Positions 33,123-45,713 of a stretch of DNA of 64,000 nucleotides are shown piece by piece. A program made the position numbers and the translations under genes. The DNA lies in NCBI GenBank assembly GCA_011316305.1, contig SAUG01000042.1:372001-436000 (forward strand), in the 5' to 3' direction. The DNA comes from Rusavskia elegans (lineage: Eukaryota > Ascomycota > Lecanoromycetes > Teloschistales > Teloschistaceae). A model generated the notes under the pieces. The model worked only from the letters and a program-made list of their open reading frames with translations. It made no database searches and was not told where the DNA came from. The number at the start of each line of letters is the position of its first letter. The stretch's first letter is position 1.

Positions 33123-34600
33123 TCAAGACCAACTTGTTCGTGCGGCAGCATATCTCCTACCCCCAACGCCTCTCAGCGGACTTGGCGATCTCCCACAATT
33201 GCCGTCCTTAGCTCTTTTTGCGTCGTGATCATCTTCACTTCTCCACTGCGCATCTGTATACTTTTGCATGCTGGTCTGGTCGGGATCATATACTGAACGT
33301 TCCGTCGAGCCCACCGCATTACGTCCGTCGCCCCACCCAATGTTGAAACCTCCAGAAATCGTGTCCAAAGGTCTTGGCGGGTGCTGGGAAGGGCGATCAT
33401 CGCGAGCCGGCAAGTGAACTTGTATGTTACGATCACTGGCTACTTCGCGCGGCGAATAGGACCCATGGGAAGAATGACGACGCTCATGATGATATGGTCG
33501 TTGATCGAGAGTTTGAAACTGACGATGGGGCCGATTGGGGTGATGGGAGCGATGATGAAGTCTGGGGCTTGCAGATACGGAGCTGGTGGTAAGGCCTGAT
33601 GATGATGATGATGAGATCGATGAGGTAGATATTGTGCTGGGACTTCGAAGGCGAGGGTGGTTCAGATGGTGTTGAGGTGGAAAGACATTTGGAGCGGATC
33701 CTTGGCCTGGCAAAGGCGAGGAGGTTGGTGAATGTAAATCTGATGTACTGCTCCGGCGACGTTCGAGGTCCCACGGATGAGAGTCCCTGGGGTTTCCAAT
33801 CGGCGGAGCGTCAATCGGTTGAGGCACTTTGATCGAGGGTGGGGGTCTGAAAGGAGGTCGAGGTCTGGGGTGGGCGGAGTAGTAAGCTGTGTCGTCTACT
33901 GATTGGCGTTCGTCGGCAGTGTCAGTTGAGCTCTCGGTTGCGGTATCGCTGATTTGTGCAAGTCTTCGACTCGGAAGGCCTCGAGTTTCGGCAGTGTTCG
34001 ATCCGATCCTGAGATTCTCAGCCACTCCTCCATGCCAGGTTACAACTTCTGGGTCTGGCCTGGAGGGTAAAGCATCCCTTGGCAAGCGGTTGGGGAAGGG
34101 AAGGCCGTCAGCTGGATTCACAAGATCCAAACGTTTGACGGCGTTCTGCAGGAAAGAAGCGTGTAGATCGGGCTCGAGGAGTAATTGAATGGTCTGGAAT
34201 CTGATAAAGCCCTGGATGGTCAAGGTTGGTACATTTGGAGCCAAATATGGATCTTTCTCGGGCTGCAGGGTATGAAAACATCCCATTGATTGGTAGATGA
34301 AGGACAGTGAAGCTTTTGGTGTCTCCAGGAAGAGTGGATCATAGTCTCCGCCAACAAGTCGATAGAAGGCCGCCAGCTTGGTTGGGGTCAGGCAATTGAC
34401 ATGCCATGGAGCTATCTGTCGATTCTATCATTGAGGTCAGCTTTTGGCTCTGGAGCGTAAGAGTCGAAGCAAGTTGCGTCAAGAACGAAGCGAAGACGTA
34501 CGATGTAATTGGCGATGGAGACCAGCAACTGCTCGAAGATGACACTGGGATTTTTATCCACCTCGACAAGGTAGCCCCAGTACTTTGGAGCGCTACCCAT
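33123..34600 (-). CDS. DUF7514-type fungal protein, 463 aa
   Basis: Exons (minus) 34600-34502 and 34415-33123; the 86 nt intron GTACGT...CGACAG is in phase 0 and gives SIANYI-IAPWHVNCLTPTKLAAFYRLVGGDYDPLF. The N-terminal 160 residues (KYWGYLVEVDKNPSVIFEQLL, LVGGDYDPLFLETP, MGCFHTLQPEKDPYLAPNVPTLTI-like segment, NPADGLPFPNRLPRDALPSRPDPE) match a Pezizomycotina-wide uncharacterised family that I recall as DUF7514. The rest is disordered, Ser/Pro/His/Arg-rich. Function unknown. The start at 34600 (AGCATGG) is the first Met of the conserved part. Confidence 0.75.
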
Positions 34601-34915
34601 GCTGTACAGTGGTCGCAGGCATTCGTTGAAAAGAAGCTGTCAAAGCGAACTGTTGCGGAATACCGTACAAAGTACATACTGCAACGTGGCAGTGAGAGGT
34701 CAGGAAGTGGTCAAGGCGGCGTGGATCATAAGAGTGGCCAGGGGCAAAGGAGTCGCCGTTCTCTCTGCCGTGTTTTGTTCGACAGGACCTGCACATGCAT
34801 GGTTCGCTTCAAGATCGTATCAGGTTGAAGTAGGGACCACAGTAGATATACCGTTTGCTTCGGAGAAGTTCAGCGCGCCAATTGGCATAAGCGAAACCAG
34901 TGCGACTCGCTTGGC
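34601..34915. other. Upstream flank of the DUF7514-type gene
   Basis: Overlapping small frames only; no gene supported. Confidence 0.3.
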
Positions 34916-35062
34916 ATAGATCTTACGTCATCTTAACGGAAAACTGTTAAGTAAATGTACAGACTCGTAGCGTTACCTTAATATAAGAAATATAGACTTA
35001 AGTTACGATAACTAGTATACTAGGCTCTTATTCCTTAGTCTAGGGTAGTTATTATCCTAGTT
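34916..35062. repeat. AT-rich, RIP-like relic
   Basis: About 145 bp of sharply higher AT content rich in TA steps, like the body of the element at 30082-30541. It contains CTTAAC....GTTAAG as a short inverted pair near 34931. No terminal repeats or target duplication found. Read as a mutated fragment of a repeat; its origin is unknown. Confidence 0.45.
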
Positions 35063-35716
35063 TGAATATTTGGTTGGTTTCTGAAGCGGCTGGTAGGGAG
35101 GAGAGCGAGTCGCACATATTATTTAGTTGGGGTCACCCCCACAATTTAGATGCTTTATCTGAAGGGCTGAAATCGTCGAAGACCTTGTCTGAAAGCCTCA
35201 AATTGTACAGTGCTTGGCTTGGACCTTTCCGATCTCAGCCATCATTGGGGCACGATCCAGCTGCACGAGTGACAGCCCCTGCTGTCCACGCCAACCATGC
35301 ATGGCCTTATCTACACCGTGGAGAACTGGAGAAATCCTTATCTCGGCCACTGTGGAACAGGAGTTCGGATGGGATCTACTACAGTCGAGAACATCATCTC
35401 GTATTAATATTACTGTCAAAGGCAAGATAAGGTAGCATAGCGTTGCTGCCAAAGTGACTAGAGATGCACCCTCTTGCATGTCTTCACCCGATATATGTAG
35501 GTCGCGTGCTTCTGCTGCCTTTCTCCATCGTGGTACGATCTCAAGGTATACCAATTACTACTTCGAATCTCTCTTCTCTCCAACTGCATTGTACCACTTA
35601 GAAAGACTTTCATCCTGGGTGCATTGACATATCCTTGCCGTTTTGCCATCCACAATCGTGAAGCCTTACCTTGCATTGGTCCTGTCCTTTGATCTGGACA
35701 ATACAGAATATTCCTC
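35063..35716 (+). promoter_or_regulatory. Urea transporter promoter with GATA-factor sites
   Basis: Three exact AGATAAGG sites lie at 35305-35312 (minus), 35336-35343 (minus) and 35425-35432 (plus), plus TTATCT at 35155-35160. HGATAR is the established binding site of AreA/NIT2, the nitrogen-derepression factor of filamentous fungi. Position 285-410 bp before the start codon fits an upstream activating region. Confidence 0.6.
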
Positions 35717-38277
35717 ATGGCGACAGAGCCTCCTTTGAGCCAGGCTACGGGCTATGGCGTCGTCATTGGCCTGGGCCTGCTGTTCGCTCTGGGCATGATT
35801 CTTACCACCTACGTGCTCAAACGATATCAGAATGAAGTTCAAACTTCCGAGATGTTCAGCACCGCTGGTCGCACTGTCAAGTCGGGTCTGGTAGCCTCGG
35901 CCGTTGTCAGCTCATGGTAAGACCAGCAAACTGGTGTTCTTTGCTGTGGCATTCATGCTTGCATTAGGACTTGGGCCGCAACACTGCTTCAGTCATCTGG
36001 CGTGGCCTACCGCTATGGTGTCTCGGGCCCCTTTTGGTGTGTCGAATCCTATACAGTCCCCCATAAGCCCTGCTAAGGTGACTTCAGGTATGCTTCAGGG
36101 GCAACCGTTCAGATCTTACTTTTCGCTACTCTGGCCATTGAATTGAAACGGAAAGCGCCAAACGCACACACTTTCCTCGAAGTAATTCGAGCGAGATATG
36201 GTGTCTACACGCATGCTGTTTACATCGTTTTTGGATTAATGACCAACATCCTTGTCACGGCCATGCTGTTGACCGGTGGCTCCGCTGTCGTCACCTCTTT
36301 GACCGGAATGCCAACCGCTGCGGCTTGCTTCTTACTGCCAGTCGGCGTCGTCTTGTATACGCTGTTTGGTGGTATCAAAGCGACTTTTTTGACAGATTAC
36401 GTTCATACCGTGAGTCTAATCGTTTCGTACTCTGACTACTCTTCAACCCATCCATGGATTATAGTCACTTTTCTTTCGACTCCTTCTTTCATGCTCCTGA
36501 GCGGGGTTTCTCTGACAGATAAAATGCAGGTCGTAATCCTTGTCATTATCATGACATTTGCATTCACTACATACGCGACCAATTTAAATCTCGGTAGCCC
36601 TCAAAAAGTCTATGATCTTCTAGTAGGAGCGGCCAGAGCACACCCAGTCGAGGGCAATGAGCAAGGTTCTTATCTTACAATGCGTTCGAAAGAGGGTGCA
36701 ATCTTCTTCGTCATCAACATCGGTGAGTGCCTCTGCACTGCCTCTTCCCCCCAGCCCCTTGTTCTCGCGTCTACTCTCTGCTATCTTTCAGAGTACTGAC
36801 CTGTTCAGTCGGGAACTTCGGAACCGTCTTCCTTGATAATGGCTACTACAACAAAGCCATAGCTGCCAGCCCGGTCCACGCCCTCCCCGGCTACGTCATG
36901 GGAGGTCTGTCCTGGTTCGCAATCCCCTGGCTAGCAGCAACGACAATGGGTCTCGCAGCTCTCGCTTTGGAGACCAATCCTGCTTTCCCTGGCTTCCCAC
37001 TGAGAATGCCAGACGCAGACGTCTCTGCAGGTCTTGTCCTCCCTAACGCAGCTGTAGCTATGCTTGGTAAAGGAGGTGCCGCTGCTTCATTGCTACTCAT
37101 CTTCATGGCTGTTACCTCGGCTAGCTCGGCCGAATATATCGCTGTCAGCAGTATCTTCACTTACGATGTCTACAAGACCTACTTTGAGCCCACCGCAAGT
37201 GGCAGAAAACTAGTATATATGGCTCATGTCTGTGTGGTGGTCTACGCAATCTTACTTGCTGCATTCTCTACTGCACTTTACTGTAAGTCAAATCGATACC
37301 ACGATTGTTCGTGTAAACAATTAAGGTGATGTCAGATATCGGTATCTCGATGGGCTATCTCTACCTCATGATGGGCGTGATCATCTCATCCGCCGTGCTA
37401 CCTGCCGCCTTGACTCTGCTCTGGTCGCAGCAGAACATGATTGCGGCAACTCTGTCTCCCATCCTTGGTCTCATGTGCTCTTTGATCGCCTGGCTTGTGA
37501 CCGCGAAGAGAGAGTATGGCGATCTATCCGTTGCCAGTACCGGCAGTAACAATCCGATGTTGGCGGGCAATGTCGTCGCCTTGCTTTCTCCACTGATCTT
37601 TGTCCCCGTCCTGACCTACACATTCGGGAAGCAGAATTACGACTACAGATCCATGGCACTAATTCGACTGGGTGATGACTCTGACGTGGCTGCTTTGGCT
37701 GATGTTGACCTTGAACTAATTCCCGGAGCTATCGGTGCTACCGAAGAAGAGACGGCAGCGGAGAGGGAGAAGCTGAGACGCGCTTCCATCATTGCGAAGA
37801 CCATGACAGGGGTTTTGACCTTAGCTCTGTTGATCGTAAGTTTGCCATTTTCGTACCTATTGTCCCCTTTAGCATCGGATATCTGCTGTACCTAGAGTTC
37901 TGGCTTCCATTCTGTTCAATAGAGAAGCCCAAGCTAACTTAGGACAGCTCTGGCCCATGCCACTGTATGGCACCGGATATGTTTTCAGCAAGAAGTTCTT
38001 CACCGGATGGGTGGTCGTCGGCATCCTCTGGCTGTTCTGCAGTACGTTCTGCGTAGGCTTGTACCCTCTATGGGAAGGCCGACACAGCATGTCAAACACT
38101 TTCAAGGGTATTGTACGTGATTTGACCGGAAAGGGGAAGCCACGAATGCAAGGCAGGACTGTGGATTTGGATGAGAAGGCGGGTGAGTCTGAAGAAAATG
38201 TCACGACGAAGGAAAGGGACATGAAAGGACCAAGCGCAACCATGGTGACTGGGGATGCTGTCAAAAGCGAATATTGA
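35717..38277 (+). CDS. Dur3-type urea/Na+ (H+) symporter, SSS family
   Basis: High-affinity urea (and possibly polyamine) uptake at the plasma membrane. Seven exons: 35717-35916, 35968-36036, 36088-36409, 36530-36722, 36809-37282, 37336-37835 and 37948-38277. All joins are in phase; 695 residues, the usual length. Conserved blocks: [106 protein letters not shown] and [21 protein letters not shown]. About 15 hydrophobic segments. The third intron (36410-36529, 120 nt) has no stop in frame, so retention would insert 40 residues. The promoter has GATA-factor sites. Confidence 0.93.
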
Positions 38278-38482
38278 ACGACAGAGGACTGGTATAACTT
38301 GAGTTACTTGCTGGTAAGGAAAGTAAAGGCCTTGGATGAATTCCTTGAATTTCTTATATAATCCATCCAGAGTCAATCGTGTTTTCGTCAAGCCATCACC
38401 AAGCGCTTTGCAAGGACGCCTTTCTGAAACCATACAACCTTACTCCTTCCATCATACGCATAGCATTGGGTGTACCATGTGC

Positions 38483-39056
38483 TCATTGTGTTTTGAAAAG
38501 GAGTATGGCACAATGGCCAAGGTAGAAATATATAAAGTGCTTCGTTTCTGCGAAGTATTAGCGTACTCTATCCTCTGGTTTCTGTTCGGATTTTCAGCGC
38601 GCCTACCATGCGTGACGAAGCTTCCGAAATTCCTGCCCACGATGCAATGCCATGTTGCTCCGGCTCTCGAGTCGAACTGTTCACTGTCTCAGCTCTGGTT
38701 CTTTTCACCCTGGGGTCTCGTTCGAATACCTCTTTCTTGATGAATTGGGCAATATCCTATGGCATTCGACTCAGTATCACCTCTGGATCCCATCTGGGGC
38801 ATTGTACCTTCTCAATAGTGAACTTCTCCATTGCTTCCAACGCAACCTCTATAGCCTGTTGCTGCATTTCTTCCGTCTTCGGTAGAGTCAGTACTGTCGT
38901 CGTTCTATGATGGGCAAGATGTTCGTGACCATATCTGCAGACTTGACCTGTGCTTTCATTGTCATCAGTACGAAACTCGAAGCAAAAGGATAAGAGAAGG
39001 ATACCTTCAAGTTTGTCTTTCTTCTCGGCCGCCCTTCCACTCGATTTGTCGTCCAT
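38483..39056 (-). CDS. Dynein light chain LC8, six small exons
   Basis: LC8-type light chain and general dimerisation hub of cytoplasmic dynein (NudG of Aspergillus). Exons on the minus strand: 39056-39005, 38952-38930, 38876-38808, 38756-38730, 38676-38607 and 38547-38483. They sum to 306 nt and 101 residues. The product runs [82 protein letters not shown], a near-complete match to the family. Exons of 23 and 27 nt make it invisible as one long frame. The second donor (GTCACG) is weak but required. It is divergent from Mrd1 with 248 bp between the starts. Confidence 0.92.
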
Positions 39057-39304
39057 CTTTGAATTGTTGAAGCTTAGCAGCTAATAATAGCTCTGAGAAT
39101 ACTGGAGTACTTGGTAGAAACGCTTGAGATTGTACGTTGCAGGCATCCATAGCAGCAGGGATAAACCCCCCATGTCAGTGCACGTTTACTGCGCGCCAAA
39201 AGCGGGAGCGCTAGTCGAAGATCATTCCCGGGTAAAACTGCAATTTTCAAAATTCGATGACTGGGGCATTCGGCGTCAGTCGTCTCGTCCCAGTACGATT
39301 GATC

Positions 39305-42180
39305 ATGGATTTCTCAAGGATATTCATACGAGGTCTTCCGCCTAACATGACTGCGGTTGACTTCCAGCGGCATTTCTCCAAACAGTCGGACATCACTGAT
39401 GCCAGGCTGATACCGCATCGGCGGATAGGGTACGTGGGCTACAAAACTCCTGAAGATGCCATAAAAGCTGTGAAATACCATGACAAAACTTTCATCAACA
39501 TGTCAAGGATCAGAGTGGAATTGGCTCGCTCGGTGCGGCATGCTCTGGCACTATCATCGAGCTGTGACTGATAGCGAAACTTTCAGGTGGATCAAGAAAA
39601 CGCGTTGAATCCGCGTAAGCATGCTCAGCATAAATCCAACGGGCAAGATCCGGTTCTTGAGATTCCCTCTGTACATGGATCGAGTTCCTCGCTCAAAAGG
39701 AAGCGAGATGACAAGTCAACATTGGAAGAGCATTCGAAACTCCAGGAGTATTTGGAAGTTATGCAACCGGCTTCAAAATCTAGGACGTGGGCGAACGAAA
39801 ACGAAGGCATCAAGGGAGATAAAGCGGGACAGCAAGATATCATACTCAACGATGAAGTAGATAGGGAAGGTCGTGCCCCAAGTCCCAACAACGCAGAGTA
39901 TCAAGAGGTTCCCCCAAAACAGAAGAAGCCTCGAAAGAGCATCAGTGAAGCATCCGAGAGCCCCGAAACAAAGTTTCCATTCAACGCTGTATCTGGAGAC
40001 ACCGAGTCTGGCCCAGCCACAAAGATTGGTCCTCCAGCAGGAGAACGCGAGGCATCAACGATAACGGATGATGATTGGCTACGTTCACGAACCAGTAGGC
40101 TCCTTGGTCTCGTAGACGACGACGGTCCGGCGCTCGAGGATACGCACAATCCGCCGGAACGACGATCGAAGGGCGAAGCTTCCTGCAGCGCTCGGGAACA
40201 ATCGAGCTCTGAAACATCTGATGCCGCCGTACAAGTAGATGCTGGTCTGGTGCAACAAGCAGATACAGAGGCTAGGCTAGTAGATCAAGAGACGAACGGT
40301 ACAACAACAGCCACAGGTCGATTGTTCGTACGTAATCTACCCTACACGGTTACTGAACAAGATTTACGGCATCATTTCGAGCAGCTGGGATGTGGGTATT
40401 TGGAAGAGGTAATCACAATACTTTCTTATCTACTGTACAAGCTTGCGTTTCTGCACATGGTCTATGATGAACATCCTGATAGGGACAACTTATGCATTCA
40501 TGCAAGTGATGTTACACAGGAACAGTATTTTAGTAGATGCTCCTTCTCTCCTGAGATCATATACCCTCGCATCACATCTAGCACTCAACAGGTGCGCGCA
40601 TGATCTTGCTAACATTCTGCAGGTGCACATTCCCATTGACCACCGTTCAGGAAAGAACAAGGGGTTTGCCTATGTACAGTATTCAGATCCGGAAGCTGCG
40701 ACCAAAACCATCCAGGATCTTGATGGAAGACCTTTTCAAGGGCGCCTTCTACATATTATATCATCTGCTGCAAAAAGACCGTCAGGCCTTGATGAGATCG
40801 CCATCTCTAAGCTTCCTCTGAAAAAGCAGCAACAGGTCAAGCGCAAGGCGGCCGCGGCTTCTAGTACTTTCAATTGGAATTCTATGTATATGAATGTGGG
40901 AAGCCCTACCATCGCGCAGGTTATCTTATGTAAATGACTCATAAGTTTGGCAGGCCGATGCTGTCATGTCATCTATCTCCGACCGTCTAGGTGTACCCAA
41001 ATCCGAGCTCCTCGACCCAACCTCTGCAGACGCCGCCGTGAAGCAAGCACACGCCGAGACACATATAATCCAAGAGACGAAAAGCTACTTCTCAACCAAT
41101 GGAGTCAATCTTGACGCCTTCAAGCGTAAAGAAAGAGGGGACACCGCTATTCTCGTCAAGAATTTCTCCTATGGCACCAAATCTGATGAACTCCAGAAAA
41201 TTTTCGAAGTCTACGGAACCATCCGAAGACTGCTTATGCCACCCTCGGGGACAATCGCCATCGTGGATTTCGTTCAAGCGGATCATGCTCGATCAGCTTT
41301 TGGCGCTCTCGCCTACCGAAAATTTAAGGAAAGTGTACTATTCCTTGAAAAGGCACCCAAGGATCTCTTCACCAATGAGACAGTCACCTATACGGAAGGC
41401 AATATGAGCAATGGTAGGGTTCGAAGCGGAAAGCACTCCACCGGAGAACTGCTTGAGAGTACACAGCCACATCACACCGTAAATACTTCTACCCTGTTCG
41501 TTCGTAATCTCAACTTCTCGACAACTTCAGATCGGTTGCGTGAAGTATTTCAACCTCTTGATGGCTTTCTGTCTGCCAGAGTCAAGACTAAACCAGATCC
41601 CAAGCATGCCGGCCATGTGCTTAGCATGGGCTTCGGCTTCCTTGAATTCAGAACCAAGGAGCAGGCTCAAGCTGCGCTTGCAGCAATGGACGGCCACAAT
41701 CTGGACGACCACGAATTGCTGATCAGAGCATCTCACAAAGGTGCTGATGCTGCAGAAGAACGCCGGCGAGATGACACTGCCAAAAAGCTTGCAGGAAGGA
41801 GAACCAAGGTCATAATCAAGAACTTGCCGTTTGAAGCGTCGAAGAAGGACGTCCGGTCCTTGTTCGGTGCATATGGACAACTGCGATCCGTGAGAATGCC
41901 CAGGAAATTTGATAGTTCAACACGTGGATTTGCATTTGCCGAGTTCGTCACGGCAAGGGAGGCCGAGAATGCCATAGATGCTTTGAAAGACACACATCTT
42001 CTGGGTCGACGCTTAGTACTCGAGTTTGCGGCTGAAGACGAGATCGATCCAGAGCAAGAGATAGCAAAAATGCAGCAGAAGGCTGGCAAGCAAGCTGATA
42101 AAGTTGCCTTGCAACGACTCGTTGGCCCAGGCCGCAAGAAATTCAATCTGGAAGGGCACGATGATATTGATCAGATCTGA
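39305..42180 (+). CDS. mrd1: Mrd1, five-RRM pre-rRNA processing factor
   Basis: Nucleolar RNA-binding protein needed for 18S rRNA maturation in the 90S pre-ribosome (Mrd1/RBM19). Exons 39305-39532, 39587-40408, 40623-40895 and 40954-42180; 849 residues. Five RRMs are visible: RIFIRGLPPN (residues 4-77), RLFVRNLPYTVTEQDLRHHF (about 245-330), AILVKNFSYGTKSDELQKIF, TLFVRNLNFSTTSDRLREVF and VIIKNLPFEASKKDVRSLFG. The 214 nt second intron interrupts RRM2 between LEE and VHIPIDHRSGKNKGF. The segment between RRM1 and RRM2 is acidic and disordered. The C-terminus RLVGPGRKKFNLEG is typical. Confidence 0.94.
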
Positions 42181-42818
42181 GATTTGTCAGGCACTTTGAT
42201 GAGGGGGCCCGAGCAAAAGCCCCTTGCCTCTATTTGCACCGACCCCAAGACACTCAGCGAGCACAGCATACATAAGGACATCCTCTGTCTTGCGATTCAG
42301 TTCAAGAATCTCCCTTGTCGTCTATTTCCTTTGCGCCAGACTAACACCTTGCTCAGTATTGCTCACAAAGCTCTGAATCAGATGATATTACAAGCGGCTC
42401 AATGATCAAATTCTTTCCCATGATCGGGGACTCTATGACGATGGTCAACAATAACAATCAATCACCACGGCAGCCTACTTCATTCTTGACCCCCCTTTGG
42501 CGTGCGGAGCTTCGTTACCAGGCAAACCCCCGATCTAGCCAGGAACATCCCTTGCTTGATCTCCAATTCCGCAATTAGAGCTGCAGCAAGGCTACTGCTG
42601 GTGGCTTCTGTAGGTAGCTCCTAGTGCACGAGCACCAGTTCGCAGCAGATAGCGCCTTTGTCGTGTCTAGTTGCCTCCTTGTAGACCCTTGTCTAATGCC
42701 TAGCCATGTCAATATACTGCATTCTCCCCTATATCTGCTGTCATTCCATGTTTTTCGATTGGCATTCGTGCTATCGGTCATTCTTCCTCTTTGGGGAGAA
42801 TCTAAGTGAGTCTTGGTC
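42181..42818 (+). promoter_or_regulatory. abaA upstream region with CATTCY sites
   Basis: Four CATTCY matches on the plus strand: 42481-42486, 42720-42725, 42742-42747 and 42779-42784. CATTCY is the established AbaA response element in Aspergillus, and abaA there activates itself. A BrlA-like site (CCCCTTT, 42492-42498, complement of the A/C-R-AGGG-R consensus) is adjacent to the first. No other gene is supported in the stretch. Confidence 0.55.
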
Positions 42819-45713
42819 ATGGGTTATGATAATAAACTATATTCTCTGTCACCCGACACGTCTGTCGTCAAACACCGTCTTCACACCCCCAACGATATTC
42901 TCCGGACAAGCTCTGGAAACGAGCAGAACTATGGAAACCGAAGACGTGCCGCGGTACCCAAGACCGAAGACGACGACGATGCTTGGAGCGTTGAGTGTAG
43001 AAGTGGCAGGAGTACACATTCTCACTCGGCTCAGGCGGCTATCAAGCAGCAAATGAAGAAAGCACGCCGTATCAAGCGAGACACCGCAAATGACTATTGG
43101 GAGGGACTCCGGCCAGCTGAACTGGAATCAGATAGATACCTTGCGTATCGAGCGAAGCAGCGTCAGAAAGCTAAGGACCGGCCCGATGAAAACAACGTGT
43201 GGCCTGATTTTCTAGAGAATGCCTTTCAGCTCGGTATGTCAGCAAGGTCACCAGATATCACCAATGACGCTTTGACTGATGACTTGACAAGCATTGCGAG
43301 TCGTTCCCCCAGTCGGCCGCAAGAAGGAAAATGTCATCTGTGAAGACAGGGCAAAGTTGTGCGGAAGAAATGAGCTGATCTCCCATAAGATTGAGCTTTG
43401 GACAGGGGTCTATCGTTCTCGAAAACAGGTCTCGAGTCATATCCAAGTTTTGAAGAACTTCATGTTGGACAACGATGCATGTAAGTGTTGCAGCTGAAGT
43501 TTGCAAAGAGCGTTGAAGTTTCCGATTGACGCCGGTCAGGGTTACAACATGTCAACGCAAAGAGGGCAAGCTCACCAGGACTAGCTGCTCCTCAACTCCA
43601 TTTGCAGGGCCTGAACTTGGAGAATTTGAGTACTGAAGACTATCGTTCACTGGTCCACAACCCTTATGGGCCGATAGGCCCAAGTGTTCCCAAGAAAGCT
43701 CTGTTGTGTCCCCCGCCAAATGCGATCCTTGGGTCCAATGCACCGGATCGTGGGCCCCGGCTAAATCGAATACAATTTGATATGTACGTCCAGAGTCCCA
43801 CCAAAGAGAAGATACATAGATGCACATCGATTCAAGCGGAAATTGGGGCGTCTCCTCAAGCCTTGGAAGACATCAGCAACTGGCGGGTGTCTTTTCCTCG
43901 ACTGGAGGATTATCACGAACGGGGCGAGCTGGAGGACAATATCATACTAATCGATTCCAACATCGATCTTCCTCCGGACCATCCTCCGAAGAACTCAACC
44001 TTGTCCATTCAGTTCAAGGTAAACATTGCAGGGGCACCAGGCAAGCAACAATGGTCCACGAGTACGAACTACTATGAGAACAATGGTGAGCCCGTCGACA
44101 TGAGGAAATTCTATGAAATCAACAATATTCTTAAGACCTCTTCTTGGGACACGCCAACCGTATTTGCCACGCCTGACAGCCGAGACATCCAGCTCGAAAT
44201 CCCGCTACACAGCATTTGGTGGGTGCAACTCTTCACGAAAATGGCATCACGTAAGAACGGGACGATGCATAATCCTTATTCCTTGCAGCAAGAAGAGGAA
44301 TGGTCACGACGTTATCTTCAGGAAATGTCCATAATGCAGGAAGTACGTGTGAGCTCAGGGGCTGCTGGGGCTTCCACCAGACGGGTTGCTATTATACTCT
44401 GGAGGTTCTCACCGACCCGTCATGGCGAGGTTGCTACCACTTCCTGGCGGAAACTCAAAGCACCTCCACAACGTTTCAAAGTCAATTCCCCTACCCAATC
44501 GCCGGAGCCCCCTTTGCAGCATTCAATGGTCTTGGACTCTTCTCTTCAGACCATTGCAATGCCACAACCCGTCTTTGCATATGCTGGAAGATTCCTCCAC
44601 CAGCAATCCGACATATTTGCAAAGGACTCGGAAAGGATTGTGAGTGAATCACAGTCCGCTCAAGAATCGCCCGCCCCAGGGCTTTCCCCTGACTATTCGA
44701 CTTCCTTCCCATCCTCGACCACCACCTCTTTCCCTCCTTCAGTCACCCACGGCTATCTTCCACAGGAGGAATCTCAAGAGTCTGCTTGCTATTCTCAAGA
44801 TAACTGCTTGTACAGACAAGAGAGCTTCGCGTCCGAGAACTCGTTCAGTTTCCCCCAGAAAGCTACTTATGCCTTGCAAGAAGCTCGAGCGTATGACGAA
44901 GACCTGAACCATCTTCCGGGGAGCTTGGGACTCGAGACACAAGACCCGGCATACTATTCCCAGCAATCTCTTGACCCAGTGCCTAACTTCCACTCACCGG
45001 TTCAATACGAAGAGGAGCTCTGTCAGGATGGCCTTCATTACGGCGGCTCTAATATCCCGCATGACTTTTCCGGCGGCCAAATTCAACTATCTTTTCAGAC
45101 ACACGCAGTGACTCCCGAATCGCATTCTCCGTACATCGAGCCTCCACCAGGCATAGCACACTATGAGCGTCCTGTCCAGACGGATCGGCGGTTTAGCTAC
45201 CACGAACTCCACGCGCCAATTGAAGATATCTCGGCAGACCATGCGGAAACACACTTGATGGCTACAAACCTCCCGCAAAACGAAGATCTTGACTTCTCGG
45301 CGTGGGACGTTGAGTTCACGCCAGAAGACTTGGCGGCACTCCGTTCACATAATGACGGACTCCACCTACACAGCAACATTCAGTATGCTCATGGCGACCT
45401 ACACCGTATCGACGGCCACACAGGCCACGTACACACCGAGAGTGATTGGACCATCATACAGATGAAGAACCACTTGCGCGAAACAGTCGATCAAGGTGTC
45501 GCGATCGGCGAGATGGAAGACGATAATCTGTTGGCGGAGGAGATCCACGAAGACGGCGACAACGCCGGCGACAATTTCGGTTTCGAGGAAATTTACGCAC
45601 CCGAGAGCCAGCTGATTGAAAGCCAAGCTGTCGAGGGACAACAGCAGCAGCATGTCGGTGGTGGCCTGGTACATGATTACGAAGATGACGACCTTCATGA
45701 AGATCAGATATAA
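42819..45713 (+). CDS. abaA: AbaA-type TEA/ATTS transcription factor
   Basis: Conidiation regulator family (AbaA of Aspergillus, Tec1 of yeast), nuclear. Exons 42819-43233, 43292-43480 and 43540-45713; introns of 58 and 59 nt; 925 residues. The TEA DNA-binding domain (about residues 127-195) reads VWPDFLENAFQLALRVVPPVGRKK and then LCGRNELISHKIELWTGVYRSRKQVSSHIQVLKNF, including the recognition helix RKQVSSHIQVL. The domain is split by the first intron. It is followed by a conserved central region (residues 250-500, with SIQFKVNI and WWVQLFTKMASRKNG) and a Gln/Ser/acid-rich tail that may activate transcription. The start at 42819 is the first Met of the open frame; a further 5' exon cannot be excluded. 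Confidence 0.9.

Noticed and set aside
33484..33774. Frames antisense to the DUF7514-type gene
   Set aside because: Shadow frames of a Ser/His-rich coding repeat region.
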